Assembly: GCA_947494825.1 (NCBI GenBank)
Contig: CANLWN010000006.1
Span: 186,001-250,000, forward strand
From: an uncultured Flavobacteriaceae bacterium
GTDB taxonomy: Bacteria; Bacteroidota; Bacteroidia; Flavobacteriales; Flavobacteriaceae
Length of the DNA: 64,000 bases
Direction of reading: 5' to 3'
Below the pieces are notes generated by a model. That model worked only from the letters and a program-made list of their open reading frames with translations, was not told the DNA's origin and ran no database searches. The position numbers and the translations under genes are program-made. The number at the start of each line of letters is the position of its first letter. Position 1 is the stretch's first letter. Positions 36,054 to 45,794 of this stretch are shown here, piece after piece.

Positions 36054-39000
36054 ATGAAAAGGATTTTAGTTTTTTTTTTAACAATCAGCATACTAGCTTG
36101 CGACACTACCGAACAAGAAGAAAAGCAGTTTAGAAAACGCCCTTCTTCCCAGACCAATATTGACTTCAAAAACGAGCTTAGGGATACCCCCCAATTCAAT
36201 ATTCTCACCTACCTCTACTTCTATAATGGAGCTGGGGTGGCTGCGGGAGATTTCAACAATGACGGTCTGGCAGACCTTTATTTTACCTCCAACCAAGGCG
36301 AGGACAAGTTATACCTCAATCGAGGTGGTTTTGAATTTGAGGACATTACCCAGGCAGCAAACATTAAAAATACCGGAAACTGGACCACTGGCGTGACCCA
36401 TGTGGACATTAACAACGACGGTCTCTTGGATATCTATGTATGCAAAGTAGGGGGCTACGGGGAAATACAGGGGAAGAATCTACTCTATGTAAATCAAGGC
36501 CTCAATGCAGCGGGACTTCCCTTTTTTAAGGAGGAGGCGGATTCCTATGGGTTGGCCTTCTCCGGTTTTTCGACCCAGGCATCTTTTTTTGACTATGACC
36601 TGGACGGGGATCTGGACATGTATCTCATGAACCATTCCGTACACCCTAGCGGCAACTACGGGAAAGGGAGTTTAAGGCAGGAGGTGGATGCACGGTCCGG
36701 TGACAAATTGTACAGGAACGAAAATGGGCGGTTTACCAATGTGTCGGAGGAGGCGGGAATTTTTCAGGGAAAAATAGGCTATGGCCTAGGATTGGGAATA
36801 AGCGACCTCAACAATGATGGCTATCCCGACATTTACATAGGGAACGATTTTTTTGAGAACGATTACCTCTACCTTAACCAAAAGGACGGGACTTTTAAGG
36901 AAATTATTTCCTCCGATGCTTCAAAACTTGGGCATACCACACATTTTTCCATGGGAAATGATATTGCCGATATCAACAATGATGGGCTTACGGACCTGGT
37001 TTCCCTGGATATGCTTCCCGAAGACCTGGAAACCTACAAGGCCTCCGGAGTGGAATATCCCTATCCCACCTATGAGTACAACCTGAAAAACGGATACGCT
37101 CCGCAATACATGCAAAATACGCTGCACCTCAACCTTGGGGACGCTAACTTCAGTGAGATTGGAAATCTCAGTGGCATTTCAGCAACCGAATGGTCTTGGG
37201 GCGCCCTGTTGGCAGACTATGACAACGACGGTTTCAAAGATCTTTTTATCACCAATGGCATCAAGGGGGCGACCAACGATATGGATTTTATCAATTTTAT
37301 CGCCAATGACAACATCCAGGAACGTATAAACCGCGGAATGGCAAGTGAGGAAATGGCCTTTATCGATGAAATCCCGGAAAAAAAAGTCTCCAACTACTTC
37401 TTTAGAAACCAAGGGGACCTTACGTTCTCCGATATGACCACCACATGGTTCCAAAAGGAGGACTCCTTCAGTAATGGCTGTACCTATGCCGATCTGGATG
37501 GGGATGGAGATCTGGATCTGGTGGTCAACAATGTGGATGAGGCTGCCTTTGTGCTGGAAAATACCACCAATAAGCAACAGCAACACCATTTTCTCAAGGT
37601 AAATTTCGAGGGAGATGCACAGAACGGTTTTGGTCTTGGGGCCAAAGTCATCGCCTATATGCCCAATACCATTATTACACAGGAGAATTTTGTTTCCCGG
37701 GGTTACCTGTCGGCGGTCCCGAAGACCGTACATTTGGGCCTGGGACAGACTTCCGTAGTAGACTCGCTAAGGGTCATTTGGCCTGGTGGAAAACACCAAA
37801 CCCTTAGGCAAGTTCCCTCGGGCGAGCTGACGGTTCGGTACCAAGATGCCATGGGTAACTTTTATTCCGAAGCCAAAACCATCCGCGAGCACCAAATCAC
37901 GGTCAGGGATAGCCTCGTGGCTTTCGCCCACAAGGAAGGAGCTACCATAGAGTTCAGTCGGAATCCCCTGGTTCCCTTTGCCAATACCCACGAAGGGCCG
38001 TCCATAGCGATAGCGGATGTAAACGGGGATGCCCTGGATGATTTCTTCATCGGTGGCCCTAAGGGGCAGGCCTCGGCCATGTTTATACAAGATACCGAAG
38101 GTGCATTTACCCAGGTGCAGCAAGCATTGTTTGAACTGGACGCCATGAGCGAGGATGTATCGCAGGTGTTCTTTGACGCAAATTTGGATGGCAGTATGGA
38201 TTTGCTCGTGGTAAGCGGAGGCAATGAATTCAGGGCCTCTGAAAAGCTTCGGCCTAGATTGTATCTAAATTTTAATGGAATTTTCAAGAAAGACATCACC
38301 CAATTCCAATCGCTGGAGTTAAATGCCTCGAAAGTAGCCGCTATCGACTTCAACAAGGATGGTGCCATGGACATTGCCATTTCTTCGGATCAAGTCCCTC
38401 ATCGCTTTGGGGAATCCCCGGCCCAATACCTCTTCAAAAATGATGGAAAAGGAAATTTCGAGGAGGTTACCGATCAATTTTGTCCGGATTGCAAAAGTCT
38501 GGGCAACGTAAAGGATTTTCTTTGGGCCGACGTGGATGGCAATGGTTTTATGGACCTTATCGCCGTTGGCTATTGGATGCCCATTACAATTCTAAAAAAT
38601 AATGGGGCTGTGTTGGTGCGGAATGATATTGGTGGACTACAGGAAACCCACGGATGGTGGAATTCGGTAATTGCCGAGGATTTTGACCAGGATGGTGATC
38701 TGGACTTTATAGCAGGAAACTGGGGCCTTAACAGTAAATTTAAGGCCTCAACTAAGGAACCCATTACGCTTTACAGTTACGATTTTGACAGCAATGGATC
38801 TACGGAACCTTTGGTCACCTATTTTTACATGGGGAAGGAGACCCCTTTTGCTTCGAAGGACGAATTGGTAAAGCAAATGCCCTTCTTGAACAAGGAATTT
38901 CTGTCGTACAAACGCTTTGCATCTGCTCGGTTGGAAGACCTGTTTTCCTCCAAAAAGCTACAGGAAGCTTCCAAAAAGAAGGTATACGAACTGGCAAGCT

Positions 39001-39365
39001 GTTACTTTGAAAACCGTGGGGACGGTAGTTTTCTAAAAAGCACCCTCCCAGTCATGGCACAGGCTTCCACGGTCCAGGATATGGCCATTTGGGATTTTGA
39101 CAGGGACGGATACCAGGATGTGCTACTCCTGGGCAACAATTATGAAATTAGCACACAATTGGGTAGGATGGATGCCTCACATGGCATACTTTTACGTTTC
39201 ACCCCCAAGAGTGCATTTACATGGGACAGCAAGGTATCATTGGATATTTCGGGACCTATAAGGAGCATCGAAAAAATCAATGTTCTAGGAAAGGAACAAT
39301 ACATCATAGGAAGGAACAACGATACACCGCTATTTTTAGCCCCTTCAGGACTTGATTTGAAGTAA
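36054..39365 (+). CDS. FG-GAP/VCBS repeat lipoprotein with ASPIC/UnbV domain (second copy)
   Basis: 1103 residues. The lipoprotein signal ends at Cys16 (SILAC). Same build as the protein at 19566: FG-GAP blades with Ca2+-type loops (DFNNDGLADLY, DINNDGLLDIY, DLDGDLDMY), an ASPIC/UnbV module in the middle (GLGAKVIAYMPNT; SRGYLSA; LRVIWPGGK), then a second propeller and the ending IIGRNNDTPLF. First gene of a plus-strand unit with a third copy 7 bp downstream and a haloperoxidase-like gene after that. Function unknown; probably surface-exposed and calcium-binding. Confidence 0.9.
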   Translation: MKRILVFFLTISILACDTTEQEEKQFRKRPSSQTNIDFKNELRDTPQFNILTYLYFYNGAGVAAGDFNNDGLADLYFTSNQGEDKLYLNRGGFEFEDITQAANIKNTGNWTTGVTHVDINNDGLLDIYVCKVGGYGEIQGKNLLYVNQGLNAAGLPFFKEEADSYGLAFSGFSTQASFFDYDLDGDLDMYLMNHSVHPSGNYGKGSLRQEVDARSGDKLYRNENGRFTNVSEEAGIFQGKIGYGLGLGISDLNNDGYPDIYIGNDFFENDYLYLNQKDGTFKEIISSDASKLGHTTHFSMGNDIADINNDGLTDLVSLDMLPEDLETYKASGVEYPYPTYEYNLKNGYAPQYMQNTLHLNLGDANFSEIGNLSGISATEWSWGALLADYDNDGFKDLFITNGIKGATNDMDFINFIANDNIQERINRGMASEEMAFIDEIPEKKVSNYFFRNQGDLTFSDMTTTWFQKEDSFSNGCTYADLDGDGDLDLVVNNVDEAAFVLENTTNKQQQHHFLKVNFEGDAQNGFGLGAKVIAYMPNTIITQENFVSRGYLSAVPKTVHLGLGQTSVVDSLRVIWPGGKHQTLRQVPSGELTVRYQDAMGNFYSEAKTIREHQITVRDSLVAFAHKEGATIEFSRNPLVPFANTHEGPSIAIADVNGDALDDFFIGGPKGQASAMFIQDTEGAFTQVQQALFELDAMSEDVSQVFFDANLDGSMDLLVVSGGNEFRASEKLRPRLYLNFNGIFKKDITQFQSLELNASKVAAIDFNKDGAMDIAISSDQVPHRFGESPAQYLFKNDGKGNFEEVTDQFCPDCKSLGNVKDFLWADVDGNGFMDLIAVGYWMPITILKNNGAVLVRNDIGGLQETHGWWNSVIAEDFDQDGDLDFIAGNWGLNSKFKASTKEPITLYSYDFDSNGSTEPLVTYFYMGKETPFASKDELVKQMPFLNKEFLSYKRFASARLEDLFSSKKLQEASKKKVYELASCYFENRGDGSFLKSTLPVMAQASTVQDMAIWDFDRDGYQDVLLLGNNYEISTQLGRMDASHGILLRFTPKSAFTWDSKVSLDISGPIRSIEKINVLGKEQYIIGRNNDTPLFLAPSGLDLK

Positions 39366-39372
39366 CATATAG

Positions 39373-42300
39373 ATGAAACTAAAATCCACATCCGCGTTGC
39401 GGTTAAAGAATTATAGCTGCTGCATGATCGCCCTAGGTTTTGTCCTGGGCTGTGGAGAACAGCAAGGGGAACTGTTCTACAATCCCGACCCAAAGGAGAC
39501 AGGGATAACATTTAACAATTTGCTCAATGAATCCAACAACCTTAATATCTTGGATTACCTGTATTTCTACAACGGGGGCGGCGTGGCCATCGGAGACATC
39601 AACAATGATGGCTTGCAGGATATATTTCTATCGGGAAACCAAGTAGAGAACAAGCTCTACCTCAATAAAGGTAATCTTAAGTTTGAAGATATTAGTGAAT
39701 CGGCCGGAGTGCAAGGAAACAGTACCTGGAACACAGGAGCCGTTATGGGTGATGTAAACGGCGATGGCCTACTGGACATTTACGTATGTGCGGTGGTAGG
39801 CCTAAACGGTTTTGATGGGCACAACGAACTGTATATCAACAATGGAGACGCTTCCTTCACCGAAAGCAGTGCCCAATACGGGTTGGATTTTGACACCTAC
39901 AGCAGTTCCGCCGCTTTTTTGGACTTTGACAATGATGGAGATCTGGATCTTTACCTTTTGAACCACGCAGTCCATACCCAGGAATCTTTTGGGAAAGCAG
40001 ATCTTAGGAACAAAAGAAGTTATCCAACGGGTGATAAGTTGTTGCGCAATGATGGTGAGGTCTTTACCGACGTAAGCGAAGCAGCTGGCATTTATGGAGG
40101 TATCAATGGATACGGATTGGGTATTTCCATAGCCGATTTCAACCAAGATGGCCATGCCGATATCTACGTGGGCAACGACTTCCATGAGGATGACTACTAC
40201 TATCTCAATAATGGGGACGGGACCTTTACGGAGTGCTTAAAGCAATATTTTGGTCATGCTACACGCTTTTCCATGGGGAACGATGTTGCAGACATCAACC
40301 ATGATGGTCTTTCGGATATCATTTCCTTGGATATGTTGCCCGAGGAAGAAATTCCCCTGAAATCGTCCGAAGGGGACGAAAATTTGCAAACGCTCAACCT
40401 CAGGATAAACCAGTACGGGTACCATTACCAATTTACCCGTAACATGTTGCATGTAAACCGTGCCAATGGCGAGTTTATGGAAACCGCCCTACTTAGTGGT
40501 ATCGCGGCAACCGATTGGAGCTGGAGTGCCCTTTTTGCGGATTATGATCAGGATGGGGAACAGGATCTGTTCGTTTCCAACGGTATTCCAAGACGGCCCA
40601 ACGATCTTGATTTTATCAAATTTGTCTCGAATGAGCAAATTCAGAAAAAGATCAACAACACCAAATTGGTAGATCAGCAGGCCTTGGAGCTCATGCCTAC
40701 CGGTGCAGTTCACAATTATATTTTCCAGGGTGCCGGGAAGCTGCAGTTCTTGGATAAATCGGCCAGTTGGATAAGAGAGGACAATAGCATATCCGGGGCA
40801 ACGGCCTGGGGAGATTTGGACAATGATGGAGATTTGGACCTGGTGATCAATAACATCAACGGTCCGGCCAGTTTGTACATTAACAGGACCGATGACAAAT
40901 CCAATTATCTGAAGCTGAAATTCAACTACAAAAAAGGGAACCCTTTTGGGATAGGGACCAAGGTATTTTCGTATGACAAGGGCAGACTTCAGTATAAGGA
41001 ACTCTATACGGTAAGGGGATTTCAGGCTTCCTCGGAACCTGTGATCCATTTTGGATACGGACAAACCTCCCAAGTAGATTCGTTGCGGATTGTATGGCCC
41101 GATCAAAGCTACCAGACCTTAAGGAACATCAGTGCCAACCAGACGCTCACGGTAAAACCCGAGCATACGGCACCTTTCGATTTTGGGTCCGAAAGGCCGG
41201 GAGATAAAATTTTATTCGAAAGGACCAAGGACAATTTGGGCGTAGATTTCACCCACCAGGAGGATCGGTATCTCGATTTTAACCGTCAAAAGCTCATCCC
41301 TTACCGGATTTCGGACCGTGGTCCTGCCATGGCGGTGGGCGATTTAAACCATGATGGCAAGGAAGATATCTTTTTTGGCGGATCCACCCGCTACCCTTCC
41401 AAGGTATACCTCCAACAAGATTCCATTTTTACGGAACACCAATTTCCGTCCTTGGCCCAAGATTCGATCAAGGAAATCGTAAGTGCCACCATCCAGGATT
41501 TTGACGGGGACAATCGCAATGATCTTTTTGCTGGTTCTGCCGGAGGAAATTTTGGCCATAGGGCGAAACCTCTTTTGGACAGTTACTATCTTCAAGCAGA
41601 AACGGGCCTACAGGCCGCTCAACTTCCGGAATATTTTGAGAATAGTGCGGTGGTCGAACCCCATGATGTGGATGCAGACGGGGACTTGGATCTTTTTGTG
41701 GGAGGGCATACCGTTAGCTCGGATTTTGGAAACATCCCGAACTCCTATCTCTTGAAAAACGACAAGGGCCTTTTTAGCCTTTCGGAAGATGATGCCCTTA
41801 GGAAAGCGGGCATGGTCACGGATGCCCTTTGGACGGATTTTGATGGGGATGGCGTTGAAGATCTCCTGGTTGTGGGCGAATGGATGTCACCCAAATTTTT
41901 CAAAAACAAGGCCGGTTCGTTTACCGAAATGAATCTGCTTCCCCACCGCCTAAACGGCCTCTGGCAAAGTGTGGCCCCCTTTGATATTGATCAGGACGGG
42001 GACATGGACTATATCCTGGGAAATTGGGGTTCCAATACCAAATTTAAGGCCACACCAGAACATCCTATGAAAATGTACTATGGGGATTTTGACCAAAACG
42101 GCACTACGGAAACGATCATTGCACAGGAGAAAAAAGGAAAGTACTATACCATTGATGGCTTGGATGAACTGGCTGGGCAATTGGTGAGTCTCCGCAAAAA
42201 ATTTACAACCTATAAGGATTTTGCTGGAAAAACCATTGCGGAGATATTCGACAAAGATCTTCTATCCAAGGCCAAGCTCCTTGAGGTGGATTTTCTGGAG

Positions 42301-42654
42301 TCCGGGTATTTAAAAAATGAGGGAGGAAAATTTACGTTTGTTCCTTTTTCGTATGCACTGCAAATTGCTCCCATTACTGCATTGCTGCCTTACGATTTTG
42401 ATGGAGATGGAAAGACCGAGGTGCTTGCCGGAGGCAATTACTTTGGGGTAAAACCTTATCACGGAAGATTTGATGGCTTTACCGGGGCCTTGATTAAAAA
42501 TGAAAAAGATGTAATTTTGGGACATCGGATAGGACTGGAGTTTTTTCAAAAATCGGTACGACACTTAGACCTCATTACCGTGAAGAAGCAACCCTATCTT
42601 GTAGTGACCATCAACAATGACACCGCACAGATATATAAATTAACAACGCAATAA
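39373..42654 (+). CDS. FG-GAP/VCBS repeat lipoprotein with ASPIC/UnbV domain (third copy)
   Basis: 1093 residues. The signal ends at Cys27 (FVLGC) after an unusually long basic N-terminus. It carries the same series of Ca2+-loop blades (DINNDGLQDIF, DVNGDGLLDIY, DFDNDGDLDLY), a central UnbV module (GIGTKVFSYDKGR; VRGFQAS; LRIVWPDQS) and a second propeller. It ends LVVTINNDTAQIYKLTTQ, close to the endings of the other two copies. It begins 7 bp after the second copy and is followed 18 bp later by the haloperoxidase-like gene, so the three probably work together. Confidence 0.9.
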   Translation: MKLKSTSALRLKNYSCCMIALGFVLGCGEQQGELFYNPDPKETGITFNNLLNESNNLNILDYLYFYNGGGVAIGDINNDGLQDIFLSGNQVENKLYLNKGNLKFEDISESAGVQGNSTWNTGAVMGDVNGDGLLDIYVCAVVGLNGFDGHNELYINNGDASFTESSAQYGLDFDTYSSSAAFLDFDNDGDLDLYLLNHAVHTQESFGKADLRNKRSYPTGDKLLRNDGEVFTDVSEAAGIYGGINGYGLGISIADFNQDGHADIYVGNDFHEDDYYYLNNGDGTFTECLKQYFGHATRFSMGNDVADINHDGLSDIISLDMLPEEEIPLKSSEGDENLQTLNLRINQYGYHYQFTRNMLHVNRANGEFMETALLSGIAATDWSWSALFADYDQDGEQDLFVSNGIPRRPNDLDFIKFVSNEQIQKKINNTKLVDQQALELMPTGAVHNYIFQGAGKLQFLDKSASWIREDNSISGATAWGDLDNDGDLDLVINNINGPASLYINRTDDKSNYLKLKFNYKKGNPFGIGTKVFSYDKGRLQYKELYTVRGFQASSEPVIHFGYGQTSQVDSLRIVWPDQSYQTLRNISANQTLTVKPEHTAPFDFGSERPGDKILFERTKDNLGVDFTHQEDRYLDFNRQKLIPYRISDRGPAMAVGDLNHDGKEDIFFGGSTRYPSKVYLQQDSIFTEHQFPSLAQDSIKEIVSATIQDFDGDNRNDLFAGSAGGNFGHRAKPLLDSYYLQAETGLQAAQLPEYFENSAVVEPHDVDADGDLDLFVGGHTVSSDFGNIPNSYLLKNDKGLFSLSEDDALRKAGMVTDALWTDFDGDGVEDLLVVGEWMSPKFFKNKAGSFTEMNLLPHRLNGLWQSVAPFDIDQDGDMDYILGNWGSNTKFKATPEHPMKMYYGDFDQNGTTETIIAQEKKGKYYTIDGLDELAGQLVSLRKKFTTYKDFAGKTIAEIFDKDLLSKAKLLEVDFLESGYLKNEGGKFTFVPFSYALQIAPITALLPYDFDGDGKTEVLAGGNYFGVKPYHGRFDGFTGALIKNEKDVILGHRIGLEFFQKSVRHLDLITVKKQPYLVVTINNDTAQIYKLTTQ

Positions 42655-42672
42655 ACGATAAACCGCAGTGAG

Positions 42673-44022
42673 ATGAAAAAGACAATAATCCCTTTGATCG
42701 TGGCCGCATTGGTCTTTTCTTGCCAATCGGGCAAGGAACAGGATATCGAGATAAGCGCAGAGGATTTTCATGGTTCGGTGGACAAGGTAACGGAAATCAT
42801 GATCCACGATATTTTCTCGCCCCCTGTGGCCAGTAGAATTTTTGCCTATCCCAATATTGCGGCCTATGAAATTATAGCACAGGCCAATGACGCATATGTT
42901 TCCCTAGCAGGACAGGTACATGAACTGGAACCCATACCTCCCATGGAAAGCGGTAAAAACATCCACCCCCAATTGGCCGCGCTTATTGCACATATGGAAG
43001 TGAGCAAAGAACTTATTTTTTCCGAAGACTGGATGATTGCGCTGCGCGACAGCCTATATGCAGGTTGGAAAGAGGTCAATGAGGCACAATTTGAAGCCTC
43101 AAAGTCCTATGGCCTCCAAGTGGCCGATCATATCAAAGCATGGCTTTCGAAGGACAATTACAATCAGACGCGGACCATGCCCAAGTTTACGGTACTGACC
43201 GAGGACGTATCCCGTTGGCAACCCACCCCTCCTTCCTATATGGACGGAATAGAGCCCCACTGGAATAAAATTCGCTCCTTTACCTTGGATTCGGCGGAAC
43301 AGTTTAAACCTTTGCCACCGCCACCATTTTCCATGGAAAAGGACTCGGATTTTTATAAGGAATTAAAGGAGGTTTACGATATAAGTGTTGAAATCACTTC
43401 AAAAGGTGATGATTCCGAAGAGGTAGAAATAGCAAAGTTTTGGGATTGCAATCCATATGTGTCCACCACGCGGGGACACTTGATGTTCGCCACCAAGAAG
43501 ATTACCCCTGGAGCACACTGGATAGGCATAGCCAAAATAGCGGCCAGGAAAACCAAAAGTGATTTTGACAGGACGGTATTTGCCTATACCAAGACGTCCA
43601 TTGCCATTGCCGATGCCTTTATCAGTTGCTGGGATGAAAAATACCGAAGTAATTTGATTCGTCCGGAAACCCTCATCAACCAGCATATGGACGAAAACTG
43701 GCAGCCCATTTTACAGACCCCTCCCTTCCCGGAGTACACCAGTGGCCATAGCGTTGTTTCCGGTGCGGCGGCAACGGCCTTGACAGATATTTTTGGAGAC
43801 AATTTTGCCTTTGATGACGATACCGAAGTGGCCTATGGCCTGCCAATTAGAAGTTTTTCCTCCTTCAACCAGGCGGCAGATGAAGCGGCCATTAGCCGTA
43901 TGTACGGCGGAATCCACTACCGGGCAGCGGTAGAAATTGGGGTAAAACAGGGCCGAGATCTTGGGAAATTTGTCCTTGGCAAACTGCAGATGAAAAACAA
44001 ATCCCCCGAAGTCACCCACTAA
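42673..44022 (+). CDS. Vanadium-dependent haloperoxidase/PAP2-superfamily lipoprotein
   Basis: 449 residues. The lipoprotein signal ends at Cys17 (LVFSC). The vanadate/phosphate site of the superfamily is complete. A Lys and an Arg seven residues apart lie in KYRSNLIRP (near 322), then PEYTSGHS with the Ser-Gly-His triad near 356, and an Arg and His six residues apart in RMYGGIHYR (near 408-414). These spacings match vanadium chloroperoxidase. Whether it oxidises halides or acts as a phosphatase cannot be told from sequence. It follows two FG-GAP/UnbV lipoproteins and is 4 bp from the next gene, in one apparent operon. Confidence 0.85.
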   Translation: MKKTIIPLIVAALVFSCQSGKEQDIEISAEDFHGSVDKVTEIMIHDIFSPPVASRIFAYPNIAAYEIIAQANDAYVSLAGQVHELEPIPPMESGKNIHPQLAALIAHMEVSKELIFSEDWMIALRDSLYAGWKEVNEAQFEASKSYGLQVADHIKAWLSKDNYNQTRTMPKFTVLTEDVSRWQPTPPSYMDGIEPHWNKIRSFTLDSAEQFKPLPPPPFSMEKDSDFYKELKEVYDISVEITSKGDDSEEVEIAKFWDCNPYVSTTRGHLMFATKKITPGAHWIGIAKIAARKTKSDFDRTVFAYTKTSIAIADAFISCWDEKYRSNLIRPETLINQHMDENWQPILQTPPFPEYTSGHSVVSGAAATALTDIFGDNFAFDDDTEVAYGLPIRSFSSFNQAADEAAISRMYGGIHYRAAVEIGVKQGRDLGKFVLGKLQMKNKSPEVTH

Positions 44023-44026
44023 TCCC

Positions 44027-44950
44027 ATGGGCAGCATCAAGAAAATTTTCCTTTCCCTTTTACTGCTGGGTCTGGCAGCATTGGTCTGGTACCTTTTTAT
44101 CAAGGACCACGATTACCAAATACGTTTTAATGAGAAAACGGCCCCGGGCACGCTGTTCCATCAGGTCAACAATTGGGGACTGACCATGGAAAAAAATGGA
44201 AAAATCAAAATACTGGGTATTCAGAAGGAACCGTTTTCCCATTTTCGGCAAAACCTAAAGGTCGCTGACAGCATAATACAACTGGATTGGGATTTTAAAG
44301 CGATCAACGATTCTGTTACGAGCATTAGGGTACGAATTACGGATACGGAAAACAGCTTGGCCACAAGAATCAAAAATCTGTATACGGATCCACCGCTAAA
44401 AAACATGTTCCTTTCTAAAATTAAGGACTTTAAAAATGGCCTGGATGACCACTTGAGGAAGCACAAGGTTAAAATAGTAGGGGTGGATAGTATTCCCCTA
44501 CGGTTCTATGCATATGCGGAAGCCAGCAGTAGCATGACGGAAAAGGCCAGGACTATGATTTCGAAGAATGCCGAAATCGTTGGATGGCTCACGGAAAATA
44601 ACATCAAAATCCTTGACGAACCCACTTTGGAAGTAACCCACTGGGACAAACAACGCGATTCCATTGCTTTCAACTTTCTGTTTCCGGTGGCCGAAACGGA
44701 TTCCCTGCCCCAACATAAGGATATCAGGTTTAAAAGGTATGGCGGTAAAAAAGGGATAAAGGCCATATTTAATGGGAACTATATGATATCGGACAGGGCC
44801 TGGTTTGCACTATACGAATATGGCAAGCGAAATAATATTGCCCTTGAAGAAACACCGGTGGAACTGTTCCATCATAACCCCATGACCGGTGGGAACGAAT
44901 TGGAATGGAAAGCCGAAATCTATTTACCCTTAAAGGAGTCCGATGACTAG
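44027..44950 (+). CDS. Membrane-anchored SRPBCC plus GyrI/AraC-effector-like protein
   Basis: 307 residues. One N-terminal membrane span (about residues 6-24), then a region of SRPBCC (polyketide-cyclase-like) character with KTAPGTLFHQVNNWG. The C-terminal half resembles the GyrI-like small-molecule-binding domain (AEIVGWLTENNIKILDEPTLEVTHW in part; FKRYGGKKGIKAIFNGNY in part). Flavobacteria carry many such proteins with no assigned role. It overlaps the next gene by 8 bp and follows the haloperoxidase-like gene by 4 bp, so it is co-transcribed with them. Confidence 0.65.
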   Translation: MGSIKKIFLSLLLLGLAALVWYLFIKDHDYQIRFNEKTAPGTLFHQVNNWGLTMEKNGKIKILGIQKEPFSHFRQNLKVADSIIQLDWDFKAINDSVTSIRVRITDTENSLATRIKNLYTDPPLKNMFLSKIKDFKNGLDDHLRKHKVKIVGVDSIPLRFYAYAEASSSMTEKARTMISKNAEIVGWLTENNIKILDEPTLEVTHWDKQRDSIAFNFLFPVAETDSLPQHKDIRFKRYGGKKGIKAIFNGNYMISDRAWFALYEYGKRNNIALEETPVELFHHNPMTGGNELEWKAEIYLPLKESDD

Positions 44951-45794
44951 ATTGTTGTGTTTGTTCGTATTTGGCTGTCTTGTGAGTTGTTCCAACTACG
45001 GACAACTTACCTTCGTGACCAAGCTCCCGAAAAAAGTAAAGGAAAACTCAGGCATTGTTATGTTGACAGAATCAAAGATTTGGGTCATAGAGGACAATGG
45101 CAATCCGGACAAGATGTACCAGATAGATCTGGAGGGCAATCTTCTTAGGGAATTGGAGGTCAAGAACGCCAAAAACACGGATTGGGAAGATCTGGCCAAG
45201 GACGATAAGGGAAACGTGTATATTGGGGATTTTGGAAATAATGACAACCGGCGTACGGATCTTGTCATTTATAAGGTGCCGAATCCTGAAATTGAAAAGG
45301 GGAAGAAAATCCTCGGGGAGAAAATAAGATTTAGGTATCCGGAGCAAACCGGTTTCCCGCCCAAAAAGGACAGCCTGTATTTTGATGCCGAAGCCTTTTT
45401 CTACCACAAGGACCATTTGTTCATCATCACCAAAAACAGGACAAGGCCTTTTACCGGGGAAGCCCTGATCTATTCGGTTCCGGCCAGTACCGGAAATTAT
45501 GAGGCCACCTATCTTGGAAAGTTTGTTCCCTGTACCGAGCAGAAAATTTGCCAGGTTACCTCTGCGGCTATTTCACCGGACGGAAAAAAAATCGCCGTTT
45601 TGGGTTATGGCAAACTATGGGTCTTTACCGGTTTTGATCTAAAGGATTTTAATATGGGTAAGATGAAAACCATAGATTTGGAAGCCACCACCCAATTGGA
45701 ATCCGTTTGCTTTCTCAACAATGAAACCCTGCTCCTATCGGATGAGCAAAGGGCGGGTACCGGGCGGAATCTTTACTCCTATTCCCTAAAATAA
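44943..45794 (+). CDS. Secreted beta-propeller-like lipoprotein of unknown function
   Basis: 283 residues. The lipoprotein signal ends at Cys16 (CLVSC). Repeated strands of propeller type are visible: ENSGIVMLTESKIWVIEDNGNPDKMY in part, DWEDLAKDDKGNVYIGDFGNN in part, and AAISPDGKKIAVLGYGKLWVF in part. It resembles NHL or SdiA-regulated-like propellers, but no family is certain. Last gene of the 36-45.8 kb unit; its stop codon abuts the stop of the convergent phosphoesterase gene with no base between. Confidence 0.7.
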   Translation: MTRLLCLFVFGCLVSCSNYGQLTFVTKLPKKVKENSGIVMLTESKIWVIEDNGNPDKMYQIDLEGNLLRELEVKNAKNTDWEDLAKDDKGNVYIGDFGNNDNRRTDLVIYKVPNPEIEKGKKILGEKIRFRYPEQTGFPPKKDSLYFDAEAFFYHKDHLFIITKNRTRPFTGEALIYSVPASTGNYEATYLGKFVPCTEQKICQVTSAAISPDGKKIAVLGYGKLWVFTGFDLKDFNMGKMKTIDLEATTQLESVCFLNNETLLLSDEQRAGTGRNLYSYSLK

